From Anaerohalosphaeraceae bacterium (lineage in GTDB: Bacteria; Planctomycetota; Phycisphaerae; Sedimentisphaerales; Anaerohalosphaeraceae): DNA of 64,000 nt. The notes beneath the pieces are model-generated. The model made no database searches and was not told where the DNA came from. It was given only the letters and a program-made list of their open reading frames with translations. This document shows positions 18,240 through 27,155 of the stretch, in pieces. A program made the translations under genes and the position numbers. Position 1 is the first letter of the stretch; every line of letters begins with the position of its first letter. The DNA lies in NCBI GenBank assembly GCA_037479115.1, contig JBBFLK010000010.1, forward strand, positions 44,864 to 108,863, in the 5' to 3' direction.

Positions 18240-18353
18240 TCAGCCCTGACGCTGCTTATGACGGGGATTCGAACAAATCACTCGCAAAACCCCTTTGCGT
18301 CGGACCAACTTGCAGTTTTCACAAATTCGTTTTACGGAACTTCGTACTTTCAT
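18240..18353 (-). CDS. rpmJ: 50S ribosomal protein L36
   Basis: This 37-codon gene reads [20 protein letters not shown] and ends NPRHKQRQG, the normal L36 pattern. The zinc ligands Cys-x2-Cys (CENC), the later Cys and the His of RVICSNPRH are all present, so it is the zinc-containing form. It sits between infA and rpsM as in most bacteria, 25 bp after the infA stop codon. Confidence 0.95.
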   Translation of the reverse strand: MKVRSSVKRICENCKLVRRKGVLRVICSNPRHKQRQG

Positions 18354-18378
18354 AGATTTTTCCCTGTCCAACCGGGTG

Positions 18379-18594
18379 TTAACTTCTCGTAATAATCCGT
18401 CCTCGGGTCAAATCATAAGGACTCATCTCCACCAGCACCTTATCCCCCGGCAGTATCCGGATAAAATGCATCCGCATTTTTCCGGACACATGGGCCAGGA
18501 TGCGATGGCCGTTCTGCAGCTCTACCCGAAACATGGCATTCGGAAGAGCTTCTACGACCGTCGCTTCCAGTCTGATGGCATCTTTTTTCGCCAT
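18379..18594 (-). CDS. infA: Translation initiation factor IF-1
   Basis: The 71-residue product starting [20 protein letters not shown] is a complete S1-like OB-fold IF-1, with [20 protein letters not shown], the [17 protein letters not shown] strand and the RGRI ending. A longer in-frame start exists 16 codons upstream, overlapping map. It is rejected because the extra residues match nothing in the family and an AGAGGG ribosome-binding site precedes the chosen ATG. IF-1 occupies the A site during initiation. It lies between map and rpmJ. Confidence 0.96.
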   Translation of the reverse strand: MAKKDAIRLEATVVEALPNAMFRVELQNGHRILAHVSGKMRMHFIRILPGDKVLVEMSPYDLTRGRIITRS

Positions 18595-18625
18595 ATCCCT
18601 CTGTTTTTTTTCTCCTGACGGCTGA

Positions 18626-19417
18626 TTACCCGGCCTTCTCATCGAGCGTTAAAACCTCACAGCCGCCTTTTACCACTGCTATTGTATGTTCAAAATGGGC
18701 CGAATACTGCCGATCTTTTGTCACAACGGTCCATCCGTCTTTCAGCGTCCGAACGCCCGGCTTGCCCATATTGACCATCGGTTCTACCGCCAGCACCATC
18801 CCCTCCTGAAGCACGATATCCTCGCGAAGCAGTTCCGGGCTGACAAAATTCGGCACCTTGGGCTCCTCATGCATTTCCGTCCCGATGCCGTGCCCGACAT
18901 AATCCTTCACCACGGAAAATCGGGCTTCTTTCGCACAGGCCTCCATCTGGGCCGCTATCGTACTCCACCGAACCCCCGGCGCCATCCGCTCGATCGCAAT
19001 CTGGAGCATCCGCTCCGTCACCTCCAGCAGCCGCCGATGTGCCGGAGCAATGGGGCCGATTCCGATGGTAAAGGCTGCATCGCCGCAGTATCCATCCAGT
19101 TTCACCCCGAAATCGACGCTCAGAATATCGCCCGGCCGCAGCACCACATCCGGCGAAGGAATCCCGTGCACCAGCTGCTCATTGACCGAGGTACAAACGG
19201 CCCCCGGGAACGGCCGGCCTCCGGAAGGATTGGGAACCCCTTCAAACAGGGCAATCGCTCCGGCCTCTCGGGTCAATCGGCGGGCCAGGGCATCCAGATG
19301 CGCCGTGCTGACGCCCGGTCCGGCTTCCTCTTTGAGTTTTGAAAGAACCTTCGCCACGACCTGTCCGGCCCGGCGGATTTTCTCGATTTCCCGGCGGCTT
19401 CTGAGCTTAATCGCCAT
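18626..19417 (-). CDS. map: Type I methionine aminopeptidase
   Basis: The 263-residue protein has the pita-bread fold motifs with metal ligands in order: Asp in [11 protein letters not shown], Asp in YCGDAAFT, His in [15 protein letters not shown], Glu in the same stretch region and Glu in [10 protein letters not shown]. The substrate His in LVHGIPS is also visible. It removes initiator Met from nascent proteins. Length is normal for the bacterial type Ia enzyme. It follows adk by 11 bp in the secY-adk-map-infA order common to many bacteria. Confidence 0.96.
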   Translation of the reverse strand: MAIKLRSRREIEKIRRAGQVVAKVLSKLKEEAGPGVSTAHLDALARRLTREAGAIALFEGVPNPSGGRPFPGAVCTSVNEQLVHGIPSPDVVLRPGDILSVDFGVKLDGYCGDAAFTIGIGPIAPAHRRLLEVTERMLQIAIERMAPGVRWSTIAAQMEACAKEARFSVVKDYVGHGIGTEMHEEPKVPNFVSPELLREDIVLQEGMVLAVEPMVNMGKPGVRTLKDGWTVVTKDRQYSAHFEHTIAVVKGGCEVLTLDEKAG

Positions 19418-19428
19418 AAGGGCTCAAT

Positions 19429-20082
19429 TTAACGTCCCAGCCGCCCGAGTGCTGCAAAAACGGCCTCACTGACTTTGTCAATCGGCTGGTCCGCATCAAT
19501 CACAATAATCCGGCTTTGCGTACGGCGATAATATCCCAGAACCGCCGCCGTCTGCTCATGGTACGTTTTCAGTCGATTCGAAACCACTTCGGGACTGTCA
19601 TCCTTGCGCTGCACAAGCGGGCCGCAGCCTTTATCACACTGTCCGTCCACTTTCGGCTTCAGGTTGACAATATGATAAACAGCCCCGCATTTCGGACAGC
19701 TCCGCCGGCCGGTCATCCGGTCCAGAATCGCCTCATCCGGAACTTCCAGCGAAACGATCGCATCGATGGTCTCTCCGGCCTTTTTCAGCGCGGCATCCAG
19801 CCCTTCCGCCTGCACGACGGTACGGGGAAAACCGTCCAGAACATATCCTTTGGAGCCGGTTTTCTTAATCGCCCCAATCATCATATCAATTATCAAATCA
19901 TCCGGAACCAGACCGCCGGAATCCATATAGGACTGGGCCTTGCGCCCCAATTCGGTCCCGGCCGCCCGTTCGGCCCGAAGGATATCTCCGCTGGACAAAT
20001 GGGCCAGGCCGTATTTTTCTGCGATTCGCTTGCACTGTGTGCCTTTGCCGGCACCGGGCGGTCCCAAAAGAATCAGCTTCAT
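19429..20082 (-). CDS. adk: Adenylate kinase with Cys-rich (zinc-type) LID
   Basis: The protein (217 aa) opens MKLILLGPPGAGKGTQC with the P-loop GPPGAGKGT. The AMP-binding segment contains LSSGDILRAERAAGTELG, and the DGFPRTVVQAE motif is present. The long LID (about 125-165) holds four Cys as CPKC and CDKGC, the arrangement that binds structural zinc in many bacterial enzymes. It interconverts 2 ADP with ATP plus AMP. Its start overlaps the secY stop by 4 bp, implying translational coupling. Confidence 0.96.
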   Translation of the reverse strand: MKLILLGPPGAGKGTQCKRIAEKYGLAHLSSGDILRAERAAGTELGRKAQSYMDSGGLVPDDLIIDMMIGAIKKTGSKGYVLDGFPRTVVQAEGLDAALKKAGETIDAIVSLEVPDEAILDRMTGRRSCPKCGAVYHIVNLKPKVDGQCDKGCGPLVQRKDDSPEVVSNRLKTYHEQTAAVLGYYRRTQSRIIVIDADQPIDKVSEAVFAALGRLGR

Positions 20083-21440
20083 ACGCGAGCTCCCCGAATC
20101 CGTCCGGCCGACGAAAACCCTTCGTAGTTTCGCATCAGCAGGTTCGCTTCAATCCGCTGCACCAGGTCCAGCGAGACGCTCACCACAATCAAAAGTCCCG
20201 TTCCTCCGAGGAAGGAAGCGGCCGTATAGTCCACGCCGAACATCTGCGTGACCAGACTGGGCACCACCGCAATAATCGCCAAAAAGGCCGCCCCGAAGAA
20301 GGTAATCCGAATCATCACGGTTTCCAGATATTCGGCCGTCCGATGGCCGGGACGAAGCCCCGGAATAAAGCTGCCGCGGTCCCGAAGATTTTTGGCCATA
20401 TCCTTCGGCTGAAACTGGACCGTCGTCCAGAAATAAGCAAACACAAAAATCAGAATAATATAAAGCAGGTTATACGTGTACGCCTGGGGGCGGAACGCTT
20501 CGATAAGCACACGCATAAAAGCCATTCCTCCCAGCAGATTGGGACGGGCCAGCTGCTCCAGAATAATCGGGGGGAACATCATCAGCGACGAGGCAAAAAT
20601 AATCGGCATCACGCCGCCGTGATTGACCCGAAGCGGCAGATAATGCTTGGCCCCGCCGTACATCCGATGGCCCCGCATCTGCTTGGCCTGCTGAATCGGA
20701 ATCCGCCGCTGGCCCTGCGTAATCAGAATCGTTCCGGCCACGACAAATACAAACGCCAGAATCAGGAAGACAACTGTCAGAATCCCGTAAGTGCCGGGCT
20801 CCGGGCTGACCCGCAGGTCCGTCTTTTCAATCACCCCGAGCACCGCGGCCGGCATCCGGGCCAGAATGCCGGCCATAATAATCAGACTGATGCCGTTTCC
20901 GATTCCGTATTCGTCAATCTGCTCGCCCAGCCACATCAGAAAGATGGTGCCGGCCGTCATCCCCACCACGCCCATCAGGATTGCCCGGCCGTGCATGCCC
21001 GGATACGTGTATCCGTCCATTGCCGCCATCCGCATAAACATCAGTGCCTGAATGATGCACAGCGGAACCGTCAGATAGCGCGTGTATTCCTGAATCTTTT
21101 TGTAGCCGGTCGCCCCCTCCTGGCGGAGTTTCCGAAGCGGCGGATAGATTTCCCCCAGCAGCATCAGAATAATCGAGGCCGAAATATACGGCATAATCCC
21201 CAGTCCAAACAGACTGCTGTGCTCCAGCGTACCTCCGGTAAACATCTGAAGCACCTCGGCGGCGCGTCCGAACGGTGTTTCCTTATCCCGAGAGGCCGCC
21301 TGCTTGGTGATCTGCTCCTGGTCGAAACCGGGAACCGGAATATGATAGCCGATCCGGTAAATCACCAGAAGGGCCAGCGTAAACAGAATCTTGTTTCGCA
21401 GGTCCGGAATTTTGAAGATGTTGACAAATGTCGTCAGCAT
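20079..21440 (-). CDS. secY: Protein translocase subunit SecY
   Basis: The 453-residue protein has about ten hydrophobic helices. SecY signatures are visible: NKILFTLALLVIYRIGYHIPVPG at the start, GIMPYISASIILMLL (the plug/TM2 region), GIGNGISLIIMAGI and the cytosolic loop RRIPIQQAKQMRG needed for SecA contact. It forms the SecYEG pore; SecE is encoded at 45701-46087 and SecG is not in the window. It lies after rplO and overlaps adk by 4 bp. Confidence 0.97.
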   Translation of the reverse strand: MLTTFVNIFKIPDLRNKILFTLALLVIYRIGYHIPVPGFDQEQITKQAASRDKETPFGRAAEVLQMFTGGTLEHSSLFGLGIMPYISASIILMLLGEIYPPLRKLRQEGATGYKKIQEYTRYLTVPLCIIQALMFMRMAAMDGYTYPGMHGRAILMGVVGMTAGTIFLMWLGEQIDEYGIGNGISLIIMAGILARMPAAVLGVIEKTDLRVSPEPGTYGILTVVFLILAFVFVVAGTILITQGQRRIPIQQAKQMRGHRMYGGAKHYLPLRVNHGGVMPIIFASSLMMFPPIILEQLARPNLLGGMAFMRVLIEAFRPQAYTYNLLYIILIFVFAYFWTTVQFQPKDMAKNLRDRGSFIPGLRPGHRTAEYLETVMIRITFFGAAFLAIIAVVPSLVTQMFGVDYTAASFLGGTGLLIVVSVSLDLVQRIEANLLMRNYEGFSSAGRIRGARV

Positions 21441-21466
21441 GTTGTTGGTCCTTCCGTGTCTCGACC

Positions 21467-21916
21467 TCAGGCCACCACTTTTACCGTCCCGCCGCAGCCG
21501 GATATCTTCTGCTCTGCGCTTTTGCTGAATTTATGGGCCGACACCGCCAGTTTTTTGGTCAGTTCGCCGTCCCCCAGAATTTTCACGCGGCTTTGCACGC
21601 TCCGGACAAGTCCGGCACCGGCCAGCTCCTTGACCCCGACCGTATCCCCGTCGCGGAAATACCGCTCGAGCTGGGAAACATTGACGATTTCGTATCGCTC
21701 GGAGAACGGAGCATTGCTGAAGCCCCGCTTGGCCAGCCGGCGAAACAGCGGCATCTGGCCGCCTTCAAACGCCGGATGGAGGGAGAACCCGGAACGGCTC
21801 CGGTCGCCTTTGTGGCCGCGACCAGCCGTCTTTCCGTGTCCGCTGCCGGGACCTCGGCCTACCCGTTTCCGCTTTTTATTTGCCCCGACCAACGCTGTAA
21901 TTTCATCACTTCGCAT
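21467..21916 (-). CDS. rplO: 50S ribosomal protein L15
   Basis: The 149-residue product has the extended glycine-rich N-terminal arm (KRVGRGPGSGHGKTAGRGHK) that threads into 23S rRNA, then FEGGQMPLFRRLAKRGFSN and the globular C-terminal domain. It follows rpsE with only 7 bp between, so rpmD, which normally separates the two, is absent. Next downstream is secY. Confidence 0.97.
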   Translation of the reverse strand: MRSDEITALVGANKKRKRVGRGPGSGHGKTAGRGHKGDRSRSGFSLHPAFEGGQMPLFRRLAKRGFSNAPFSERYEIVNVSQLERYFRDGDTVGVKELAGAGLVRSVQSRVKILGDGELTKKLAVSAHKFSKSAEQKISGCGGTVKVVA

Positions 21917-21923
21917 GGTTGAC

Positions 21924-22439
21924 TCACCACCTTTTGACTGCTTCCACCGCGACCCCGCGGATCGATTCGATGGTTTCCTTATCCCGCAACTGCAGCAAAC
22001 CGTTCATCACGGCCTTGACAACATTCTTGGCCGAGCGGCTGCCGTTGATTTTCGTCAGCACATTCCGAATCCCGGCGTATTCGAGGACCGCCCGGGCGCT
22101 GGAACCGGCAATCACCCCGGTACCCGGACTGGCCGGAATCATTGTAATCTGCGTCGCACGGCTCTTGCCGATCACTTCGTGCGGAATCGTCCCGCCGACG
22201 ACCGGAATGCGCTTCAGATTTTTCTTGGCGTCCTTGATGGCCTTTTCCACCGCCGGCGGAACCTCATTGGCCTTGCCGTATCCGACGCCCACCGTTCCGT
22301 TTCGGTCGCCCACCACCACCAGGGCCGAAAAACTGAACCGGCGGCCGCCTTTGACCACCTTGGCGTTCCGAAACACCTTCACCACCGTATCTTCCAGCGG
22401 CTGTTCGCCCGGCATTGTTAGTCTGGTTTCTTCAGCCAA
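21924..22439 (-). CDS. rpsE: 30S ribosomal protein S5
   Basis: The 171-residue protein has the double-stranded-RNA-binding-like N-terminal domain (VVKVFRNAKVVKGGRRFSFS, VVVGDRNGTVGVGYGKA) and the C-terminal domain with IPASPGTGVIAGSSARAVLE and GIRNVLTKINGSRSAKNVVKA. S5 contributes to decoding accuracy and mRNA entry. It sits between rplR and rplO; no rpmD reading frame lies after it. Confidence 0.97.
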   Translation of the reverse strand: MAEETRLTMPGEQPLEDTVVKVFRNAKVVKGGRRFSFSALVVVGDRNGTVGVGYGKANEVPPAVEKAIKDAKKNLKRIPVVGGTIPHEVIGKSRATQITMIPASPGTGVIAGSSARAVLEYAGIRNVLTKINGSRSAKNVVKAVMNGLLQLRDKETIESIRGVAVEAVKRW

Positions 22440-22481
22440 CTCTGTTCTCCGTTTCTGCAGGTTTCTTGATTCCCGTATTCC

Positions 22482-22847
22482 TTAAAACTTCAGGCCCGTC
22501 TCGCGGGCTGCATCCGCCAGAGCCTTCACTCGCCCGTGAAATTTGTATCCGTTTCGGTCAAAACAGACCGCTCGAATTCCCATATCCAGCGCCTGCTTGG
22601 CCAGCGCCGCCCCGACCGCCTTGGCAGCCTCCCGATTGCCTCCGCTCTTGAGCTGTCCCCGAAGAGCCCGGCTCATTGTGCTGGAGGAGACCAGCGTCAC
22701 CCCCGCAATATCATCAATAATCTGAGCGTAAATATGCCGGCTGGAGCGAAACACCACCAGACGCGGACGCTCCGGCGTCCCGAAAATCTTTCTCCGCGAG
22801 CGGAAATTACGCCGCAGACGCGTTCGTTGTATCCGTTCTCTCTGCAT
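22482..22847 (-). CDS. rplR: 50S ribosomal protein L18
   Basis: The 121-residue protein shows [20 protein letters not shown], then [33 protein letters not shown] and the ending [20 protein letters not shown], all diagnostic of L18. L18 binds 5S rRNA with L5. It lies between rplF and rpsE in the usual spc-operon order, with normal length. Confidence 0.97.
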   Translation of the reverse strand: MQRERIQRTRLRRNFRSRRKIFGTPERPRLVVFRSSRHIYAQIIDDIAGVTLVSSSTMSRALRGQLKSGGNREAAKAVGAALAKQALDMGIRAVCFDRNGYKFHGRVKALADAARETGLKF

Positions 22848-22870
22848 CCAACAACTCCTGACCTGTTCAA

Positions 22871-23443
22871 TTACCCGCCGGAGGCAAAGGCCTTGCCTTC
22901 CTTGCGAATCACATGTTCATCCGCATACCGAATTCCCTTGCCCTGATAGGGCTCCGGCGGACGGACCTTCCGAATCTCTGCGGCGAACTGACCGAGCACC
23001 TGCTTGTTGGCGCTGGACAGCACAAAGACCGCCGGGGTTTCATTGCCTTTCGTGGCCGGCGTCTTGATTTCGACCTTGACTTCCTTGGGAATCGGCAGTT
23101 CCGCCGGCTTGGCATACCCGACCGACAAAATCAGCTTGCCGCCCTGTTCTTTGACGCTGTAGCCCGTACCGTAAATCAGCATTTCCTTCTGGAAGCCCTC
23201 GCTGACGCCCTTCACCATGTTGTTCAGGAGGGCGCGGGTCGTTCCGTGAAATGCCCGTTTCTGTCGGTCCTGCGGGTCCGGATTGCTTACTTCAATTTTG
23301 CCGTCCGCCACCCGAACCTGAATTTCAGGCCGACACTGCAGCTGCAGGGTTCCCTTCGGCCCGCTGATTTTAATCAGCTGACCGGACTGCTCGACCTTCA
23401 CGCCGCTGGGAATCTGAATTGCCTTTTTTCCGATTCGACTCAT
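22871..23443 (-). CDS. rplF: 50S ribosomal protein L6
   Basis: The product (190 aa) opens [17 protein letters not shown] and contains the two repeated L6 domains. The conserved motif [23 protein letters not shown] sits near the end. It lies at the factor-binding site of the large subunit. Its ATG directly abuts the rpsH stop codon (TAAATG), so the two are probably translated in a coupled way. Confidence 0.97.
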   Translation of the reverse strand: MSRIGKKAIQIPSGVKVEQSGQLIKISGPKGTLQLQCRPEIQVRVADGKIEVSNPDPQDRQKRAFHGTTRALLNNMVKGVSEGFQKEMLIYGTGYSVKEQGGKLILSVGYAKPAELPIPKEVKVEIKTPATKGNETPAVFVLSSANKQVLGQFAAEIRKVRPPEPYQGKGIRYADEHVIRKEGKAFASGG

Positions 23444-23842
23444 TTAACTCACCGTGCACAGTAATTCGCCGCCGATATGGTCCCGACGGCAGACTCGATC
23501 ACTTACCACTCCACGACTCGTGGACAAGATGGAGATGCCCATCCCGTTGAGCACCACCGGCAGCTCATCCACACCGCAATATTTCCGACGTCCGGGCTTG
23601 CTGACCCGTTTAATCATCTGAATCACAGGCCGTCCGTCCGGTGTGTACTTCAGAAAGACCCGAAGAAGACCCTGTTTGCCGTCATCAATCCGGTCATAGT
23701 CCCGAATATACCCCTCTTCTTTCAGGACGGCCGCTATCCCTTCGCACACCTTGGAGGCCTTTACCTGGACCTGAGAACGCCCGACTCGCGATGCGTTCCG
23801 AATCCGGGTCAACATATCAGCTATCGGATCACCTAAACTCAT
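23444..23842 (-). CDS. rpsH: 30S ribosomal protein S8
   Basis: The chosen start gives MSLGDPIADMLTRIRNASRV, the standard S8 opening, and a 132-residue protein of normal length. A longer in-frame reading 35 codons upstream, running into the rpsN intergenic space, is rejected because nothing there resembles S8. The C-terminal motif ILSTSRGVVSDRVCRRDHIGGELLC is the S8 signature with its STS turn that binds 16S helix 21. It lies between rpsN and rplF. Confidence 0.96.
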   Translation of the reverse strand: MSLGDPIADMLTRIRNASRVGRSQVQVKASKVCEGIAAVLKEEGYIRDYDRIDDGKQGLLRVFLKYTPDGRPVIQMIKRVSKPGRRKYCGVDELPVVLNGMGISILSTSRGVVSDRVCRRDHIGGELLCTVS

Positions 23843-23877
23843 GAATCTCTCCAAAAAAACGTCCGGTCTGCTGCCGT

Positions 23878-24063
23878 TTACCAGCTGGCCTTTTTGACGC
23901 CGGGAATCTTCCCCTCGTTGGCCAGTTTCCGAAAACAAATCCGGCAAATCTTAAACTTCCGATATACCGCACGAGCCCGCCCGCAGATTTGACACCGCGT
24001 ATAAGCACGGCTCCGAAACTTCGGTTTCTTTCTCGCCTTGTTTTCCAGTGCCTTGGTGGACAT
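23878..24063 (-). CDS. rpsN: 30S ribosomal protein S14, type Z
   Basis: The 61-residue protein carries the zinc knuckle [20 protein letters not shown] and the ending [18 protein letters not shown], which define the short zinc-binding S14 form. It lies in the standard position between rplE and rpsH. Together with the zinc forms of S4 and L36 it shows that this cluster keeps the zinc-containing paralogues. Confidence 0.97.
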   Translation of the reverse strand: MSTKALENKARKKPKFRSRAYTRCQICGRARAVYRKFKICRICFRKLANEGKIPGVKKASW

Positions 24064-24089
24064 ATCCGTCTCCAGCGCTTCGTAATGGG

Positions 24090-24629
24090 TTACGACCGAA
24101 ACGGCATTCCGAACAGCCGCAGCAGTTCACGGCCTTCTTCATCCGTTTTGGCGCTTGTCACAAACGTTATATTCATGCCCTGATTGACTTCGATGCGGGC
24201 CGCATCAATTTCGGGGAACACACTCTGTTCCTCCAGACCCATCGAATAATTCCCGTGCCCGTCAAAGCCGTTGGGATTGAGCCCGCGGAAGTCTTTCACA
24301 CGCGGAATCGCCAGGTTAATCAGACGGTCCAGAAATTCATACATCCGGTCCCGACGAAGGGTTACCTTCAGGCCCGTCTTGTCTCCCTGACGCACCTTGA
24401 AGTTTGACACGCTCTTTTTGGCCGCACAAATCAGGGGCTTCTGGCCGGTAATCACCGTCAAATCCCGCAGGGCCATATCCAAAAACTTTTTGTCCTGCGT
24501 GGCCTTTCCGACCCCCATCGAGACCACAATCTTCTCCAGACGCGGAACGGCCATCGGCGTCGTATAACCGAACTTCTCTTTCAGAGCCGGAACAACCTTC
24601 GATTTATATAAAACCTTCAAACGAGCCAT
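24090..24629 (-). CDS. rplE: 50S ribosomal protein L5
   Basis: The 179-residue product has [45 protein letters not shown] core, [28 protein letters not shown] and [21 protein letters not shown]. These are the L5 signatures that bind 5S rRNA and contact the P-site tRNA. It lies between rplX and rpsN, with normal length. Confidence 0.97.
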   Translation of the reverse strand: MARLKVLYKSKVVPALKEKFGYTTPMAVPRLEKIVVSMGVGKATQDKKFLDMALRDLTVITGQKPLICAAKKSVSNFKVRQGDKTGLKVTLRRDRMYEFLDRLINLAIPRVKDFRGLNPNGFDGHGNYSMGLEEQSVFPEIDAARIEVNQGMNITFVTSAKTDEEGRELLRLFGMPFRS

Positions 24630-24646
24630 ATTGACTTCACCTTATG

Positions 24647-24985
24647 TTATTTCTGCTTGGCTTTCCGTACAATTCCGATTTCCGTTCCGTCCGCAGCTGT
24701 TCGCTTCTTGACACCTTTGGAATCCACAACGAAACGAACCCGGGTGCCCTTGTTGGTTTTGGGATGCACCGGCAGCAGATTGCTCAGATGAATCGGCCGT
24801 TCAATCCGAATCCGCCCGCCCTGCGGATTTTTCTGTGAAGGGCGAACATGCTTATAAACAAGGTTCACGCCTTCCACCAGGGCCAGTTCTTTGTCCGGCA
24901 TCACCCGAATCACCCGTCCGGTGACCCCTTTCTGGTCTCCGGATATCACCTGCACCATATCGCCTTTTTTAATATGTCTTGCCAT
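24647..24985 (-). CDS. rplX: 50S ribosomal protein L24
   Basis: The 112-residue protein begins with a KOW motif, IKKGDMVQVISGDQKGVTGR, followed by VEGVNLVYKHVRPSQKNPQG and the IERPIHLSNLLPVHPKTNKG strand, all typical of L24, an assembly initiator of the large subunit. It lies between rplN and rplE in the standard order. Confidence 0.97.
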   Translation of the reverse strand: MARHIKKGDMVQVISGDQKGVTGRVIRVMPDKELALVEGVNLVYKHVRPSQKNPQGGRIRIERPIHLSNLLPVHPKTNKGTRVRFVVDSKGVKKRTAADGTEIGIVRKAKQK

Positions 24986-25008
24986 ATGCGCTCTCGGCTT
25001 TCCTCACA

Positions 25009-25398
25009 CTAAACCACTTCACTGGCCAGCGAGATAATTTTCATAAAGTTCTTCTCGCGAAGTTCCCGGGCCACCGCCCCGAAAATTCGGGTCCCGATCG
25101 GATTGTTTTCATTGTCAATGATGACCGCCGCATTGCTGTCAAACCGGACATAGCTGCCGTCCGGGCGCCGGACCGGATACTTCGTGCGGATAATCACGCA
25201 CTTGTACACCTTCTTGCGGTCCAGCTGACAGCTGGGCAGGTGCTTTTTGATCGCCACACACACGATATCTCCGATGCTGGCGGTCACCCGGGTGTACTTT
25301 CCTTTTCGGGCACTGCTCTTGCCCAGCACTCGGATACACTGAGCTGTTTTCACGCCGCTGTTGTCGGCGATTTCCAACATGGTTTCCTGCTGTATCAC
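25009..25398 (-). CDS. rplN: 50S ribosomal protein L14
   Basis: A GTG start is chosen, giving (V)[18 protein letters not shown], the normal L14 N-terminus, with AAAGGA-like sequence about 8 bases upstream. A longer in-frame start 27 codons earlier would run into rpsQ and is rejected. Visible signatures are [40 protein letters not shown] and [21 protein letters not shown]14 forms part of the intersubunit bridge and the RsfS site. Length 129 residues is slightly above the usual 122. Confidence 0.95.
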   Translation of the reverse strand: MIQQETMLEIADNSGVKTAQCIRVLGKSSARKGKYTRVTASIGDIVCVAIKKHLPSCQLDRKKVYKCVIIRTKYPVRRPDGSYVRFDSNAAVIIDNENNPIGTRIFGAVARELREKNFMKIISLASEVV

Positions 25399-25409
25399 GG
25401 CTGCATCCT

Positions 25410-25679
25410 TTACTCTTTGACCGCTTTCTGCAAAATCTTCACCAGCCGCCAGCTCTTCCGCTTGCTGATGGGGCGGCATGGAGTAATTTCCACAAAATCA
25501 CCTACGCCGGCCTCATTCGCCGGGTCATGCACCGCCAGTTTCGTCCGCCGGCGGATATACTTCTCATATTTCGGGTGCTTCATCAGGTAATCAATCCGCA
25601 CCACGATGCTCTTGTCTCCGCTGCGGCTGACCACGGTTCCGCGCTTCTTCTGAATCTTCTTGTTCTTGACTGCTTCCAT
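25410..25679 (-). CDS. rpsQ: 30S ribosomal protein S17
   Basis: The 89-residue protein has the S17 OB-fold motifs RGTVVSRSGDKSIVVRIDY, HPKYEKYIRRRTKLAVHDP and VGDFVEITPCRPISKRKSWR. The ATG is preferred; an alternative GTG lies two codons upstream, directly after the rpmC stop. S17 binds the 5' domain of 16S rRNA. Position between rpmC and rplN is standard. Confidence 0.96.
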   Translation of the reverse strand: MEAVKNKKIQKKRGTVVSRSGDKSIVVRIDYLMKHPKYEKYIRRRTKLAVHDPANEAGVGDFVEITPCRPISKRKSWRLVKILQKAVKE

Positions 25680-25685
25680 ATGCAC

Positions 25686-25883
25686 TTACCGGCCCTTCCG
25701 TTCTTCCTCTCGCATCACCGTTTTGATTCGGGCGATATCACGCCGGATATTTCGGATCACATGTCGGTTCTGCAGATTCTCCGTCACCGCCTGACAGCGA
25801 AGCTCAAAGACTTTCCGCTGCAGCTCCTGAAGCTTTTCCAGGCGTTCATCAGTTCGCATTTCTCGAATTTCGTTTATCTTCAT
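25686..25883 (-). CDS. rpmC: 50S ribosomal protein L29
   Basis: The 65-residue helical protein shows EIREMRTDERLEKLQELQRK and the signature FELRCQAVTENLQNRHVIRN with IRRDIARIKTVMREEE, matching L29 at the tunnel exit where SRP and trigger factor dock. It lies between rplP and rpsQ. Confidence 0.96.
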   Translation of the reverse strand: MKINEIREMRTDERLEKLQELQRKVFELRCQAVTENLQNRHVIRNIRRDIARIKTVMREEERKGR

Positions 25884-25898
25884 AATAGAGACATCCTC

Positions 25899-26321
25899 TT
25901 ATCCAAGCGAATGACGGCGTGTCACAAAGCGGCAGCGAATCGGCATCTTGTGCGCCACGCGAAGCAGGGCTTCTTTGGCCACACTTTCCTCGACGCCGCC
26001 GATTTCAAACAGAATCGTCCCGGGCTTTACACGCGCCACCCAGCCGGCCACTTCCGCCTTTCCTTTTCCCATACGCGTTTCCAGCGGTTTGGCCGTGTAC
26101 GAATGGTCCGGGAAAATCCGGATATACACCTTGCCTTCCCGGTGCAGGTAATGGGTCGCCGCCACACGGCCGGCCTCGATCTGACGGCCCGTAATCCAGT
26201 GCGCCGACAGGGCCTGCAGTCCGTATTCCCCGAACGCCACATAATTCTTCCGTGTGGCAACCCCCTTCAGGGTGCCGCGCTGCTGTTTTCGATATTTGAC
26301 TCGTTTGGGCATTAAGGCCAT
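25899..26321 (-). CDS. rplP: 50S ribosomal protein L16
   Basis: The ATG giving [16 protein letters not shown] is preferred, with GGTGGA six bases upstream; a TTG two codons earlier is the only longer option. The 140-residue product has [19 protein letters not shown] and the basic loop [21 protein letters not shown] near the peptidyl transferase centre. It contacts A-site tRNA. It lies between rpsC and rpmC in standard order. Confidence 0.96.
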   Translation of the reverse strand: MALMPKRVKYRKQQRGTLKGVATRKNYVAFGEYGLQALSAHWITGRQIEAGRVAATHYLHREGKVYIRIFPDHSYTAKPLETRMGKGKAEVAGWVARVKPGTILFEIGGVEESVAKEALLRVAHKMPIRCRFVTRRHSLG

Positions 26322-26351
26322 AAGCAATCCACCTCTTTGAGCAATCTGTCC

Positions 26352-27137
26352 TTAGACTTCCTGACCGGGGTTTCCCGCCGCGCTGTCCGATTCAACGGAG
26401 GATTCTTCCACGGCCGCTGCACCCTCCGCCCGCTCACGGGGTCCTCGCCGGCTCCGGGAGGCCCGCCGCGGCTTCAGCGGCGCTTTGGCAATCGCTTCTT
26501 CCCCGAATTTCCCTTTATAAATCCAAACCTTGATGCCGATGGTGCCGTAGGTCGTTCGGGCCACCGCCAGCCCGTAATCCACATTCGCATCCAGCGTCTG
26601 CAGCGGAATCGACCCCATCTTCTGGGTCTCACTGCGGGCAATTTCCGCTCCGGCCAGACGTCCGCTGCAGATAATCTTAACCCCCAGCGCCCCGGCGTTC
26701 ATCACATTCTCGCAGGCCGTCTTCATTGCACGCCGATACGCCGCGCGTTTTTTAATCTGCTCCGAGATGCTTTCGGCCACCAGCGTCGCATCCAGATTCG
26801 GCTCTTTGATTTCAATCACATTCACGCTGACCTTGCGGTCAATCAAAGCTTCCAGCTCTTCCTTGAGCTTGTCCACTTCGGCGCCGCGCGGACCGATGAC
26901 CATCCCCGGCCGGGCCGTGTGCAGCGTGACCTTCACTTCATTCCGGGTTCGGGCAATCTCAACCTTCGAAACCGCCGCATACGGGGGCTGACGGTTGAAT
27001 TTCTTGTCCACGTACTCCCGCAATTTGTAATCTTCAATCAAAAACTCCCCGTAATTGGCCTTCGGAGCAAACCACGTGCTCTGCCACGGCAGCGTGATGC
27101 CTGTTCGAAACCCGATCGGCGATGTCTTTTGACCCAT
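26352..27137 (-). CDS. rpsC: 30S ribosomal protein S3
   Basis: The 261-residue protein opens MGQKTSPIGFRTGITLPWQS. It has the KH domain around residues 40-110 (RPGMVIGPRGAEVDKLKEEL, containing the GxxG loop) and the C-terminal domain with AGALGVKIICSGRLAGAEIA and TYGTIGIKVWIYKG. About 45 extra C-terminal residues form first a basic and then an acidic Ser/Glu-rich low-complexity tail not found in the shorter 210-230 residue homologues. S3 lines the mRNA entry helicase site. It follows rplV by 18 bp. Confidence 0.96.
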   Translation of the reverse strand: MGQKTSPIGFRTGITLPWQSTWFAPKANYGEFLIEDYKLREYVDKKFNRQPPYAAVSKVEIARTRNEVKVTLHTARPGMVIGPRGAEVDKLKEELEALIDRKVSVNVIEIKEPNLDATLVAESISEQIKKRAAYRRAMKTACENVMNAGALGVKIICSGRLAGAEIARSETQKMGSIPLQTLDANVDYGLAVARTTYGTIGIKVWIYKGKFGEEAIAKAPLKPRRASRSRRGPRERAEGAAAVEESSVESDSAAGNPGQEV

Positions 27138-27155
27138 AAATGCCTCGATTCCCGA

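Noticed and set aside
20037..22421. 794-codon plus-strand frame opposite adk, secY, rplO and rpsE
   Set aside because: It overlaps four clearly identified ribosomal/secretion genes and encodes a His/Arg/Gln-rich product without any domain.
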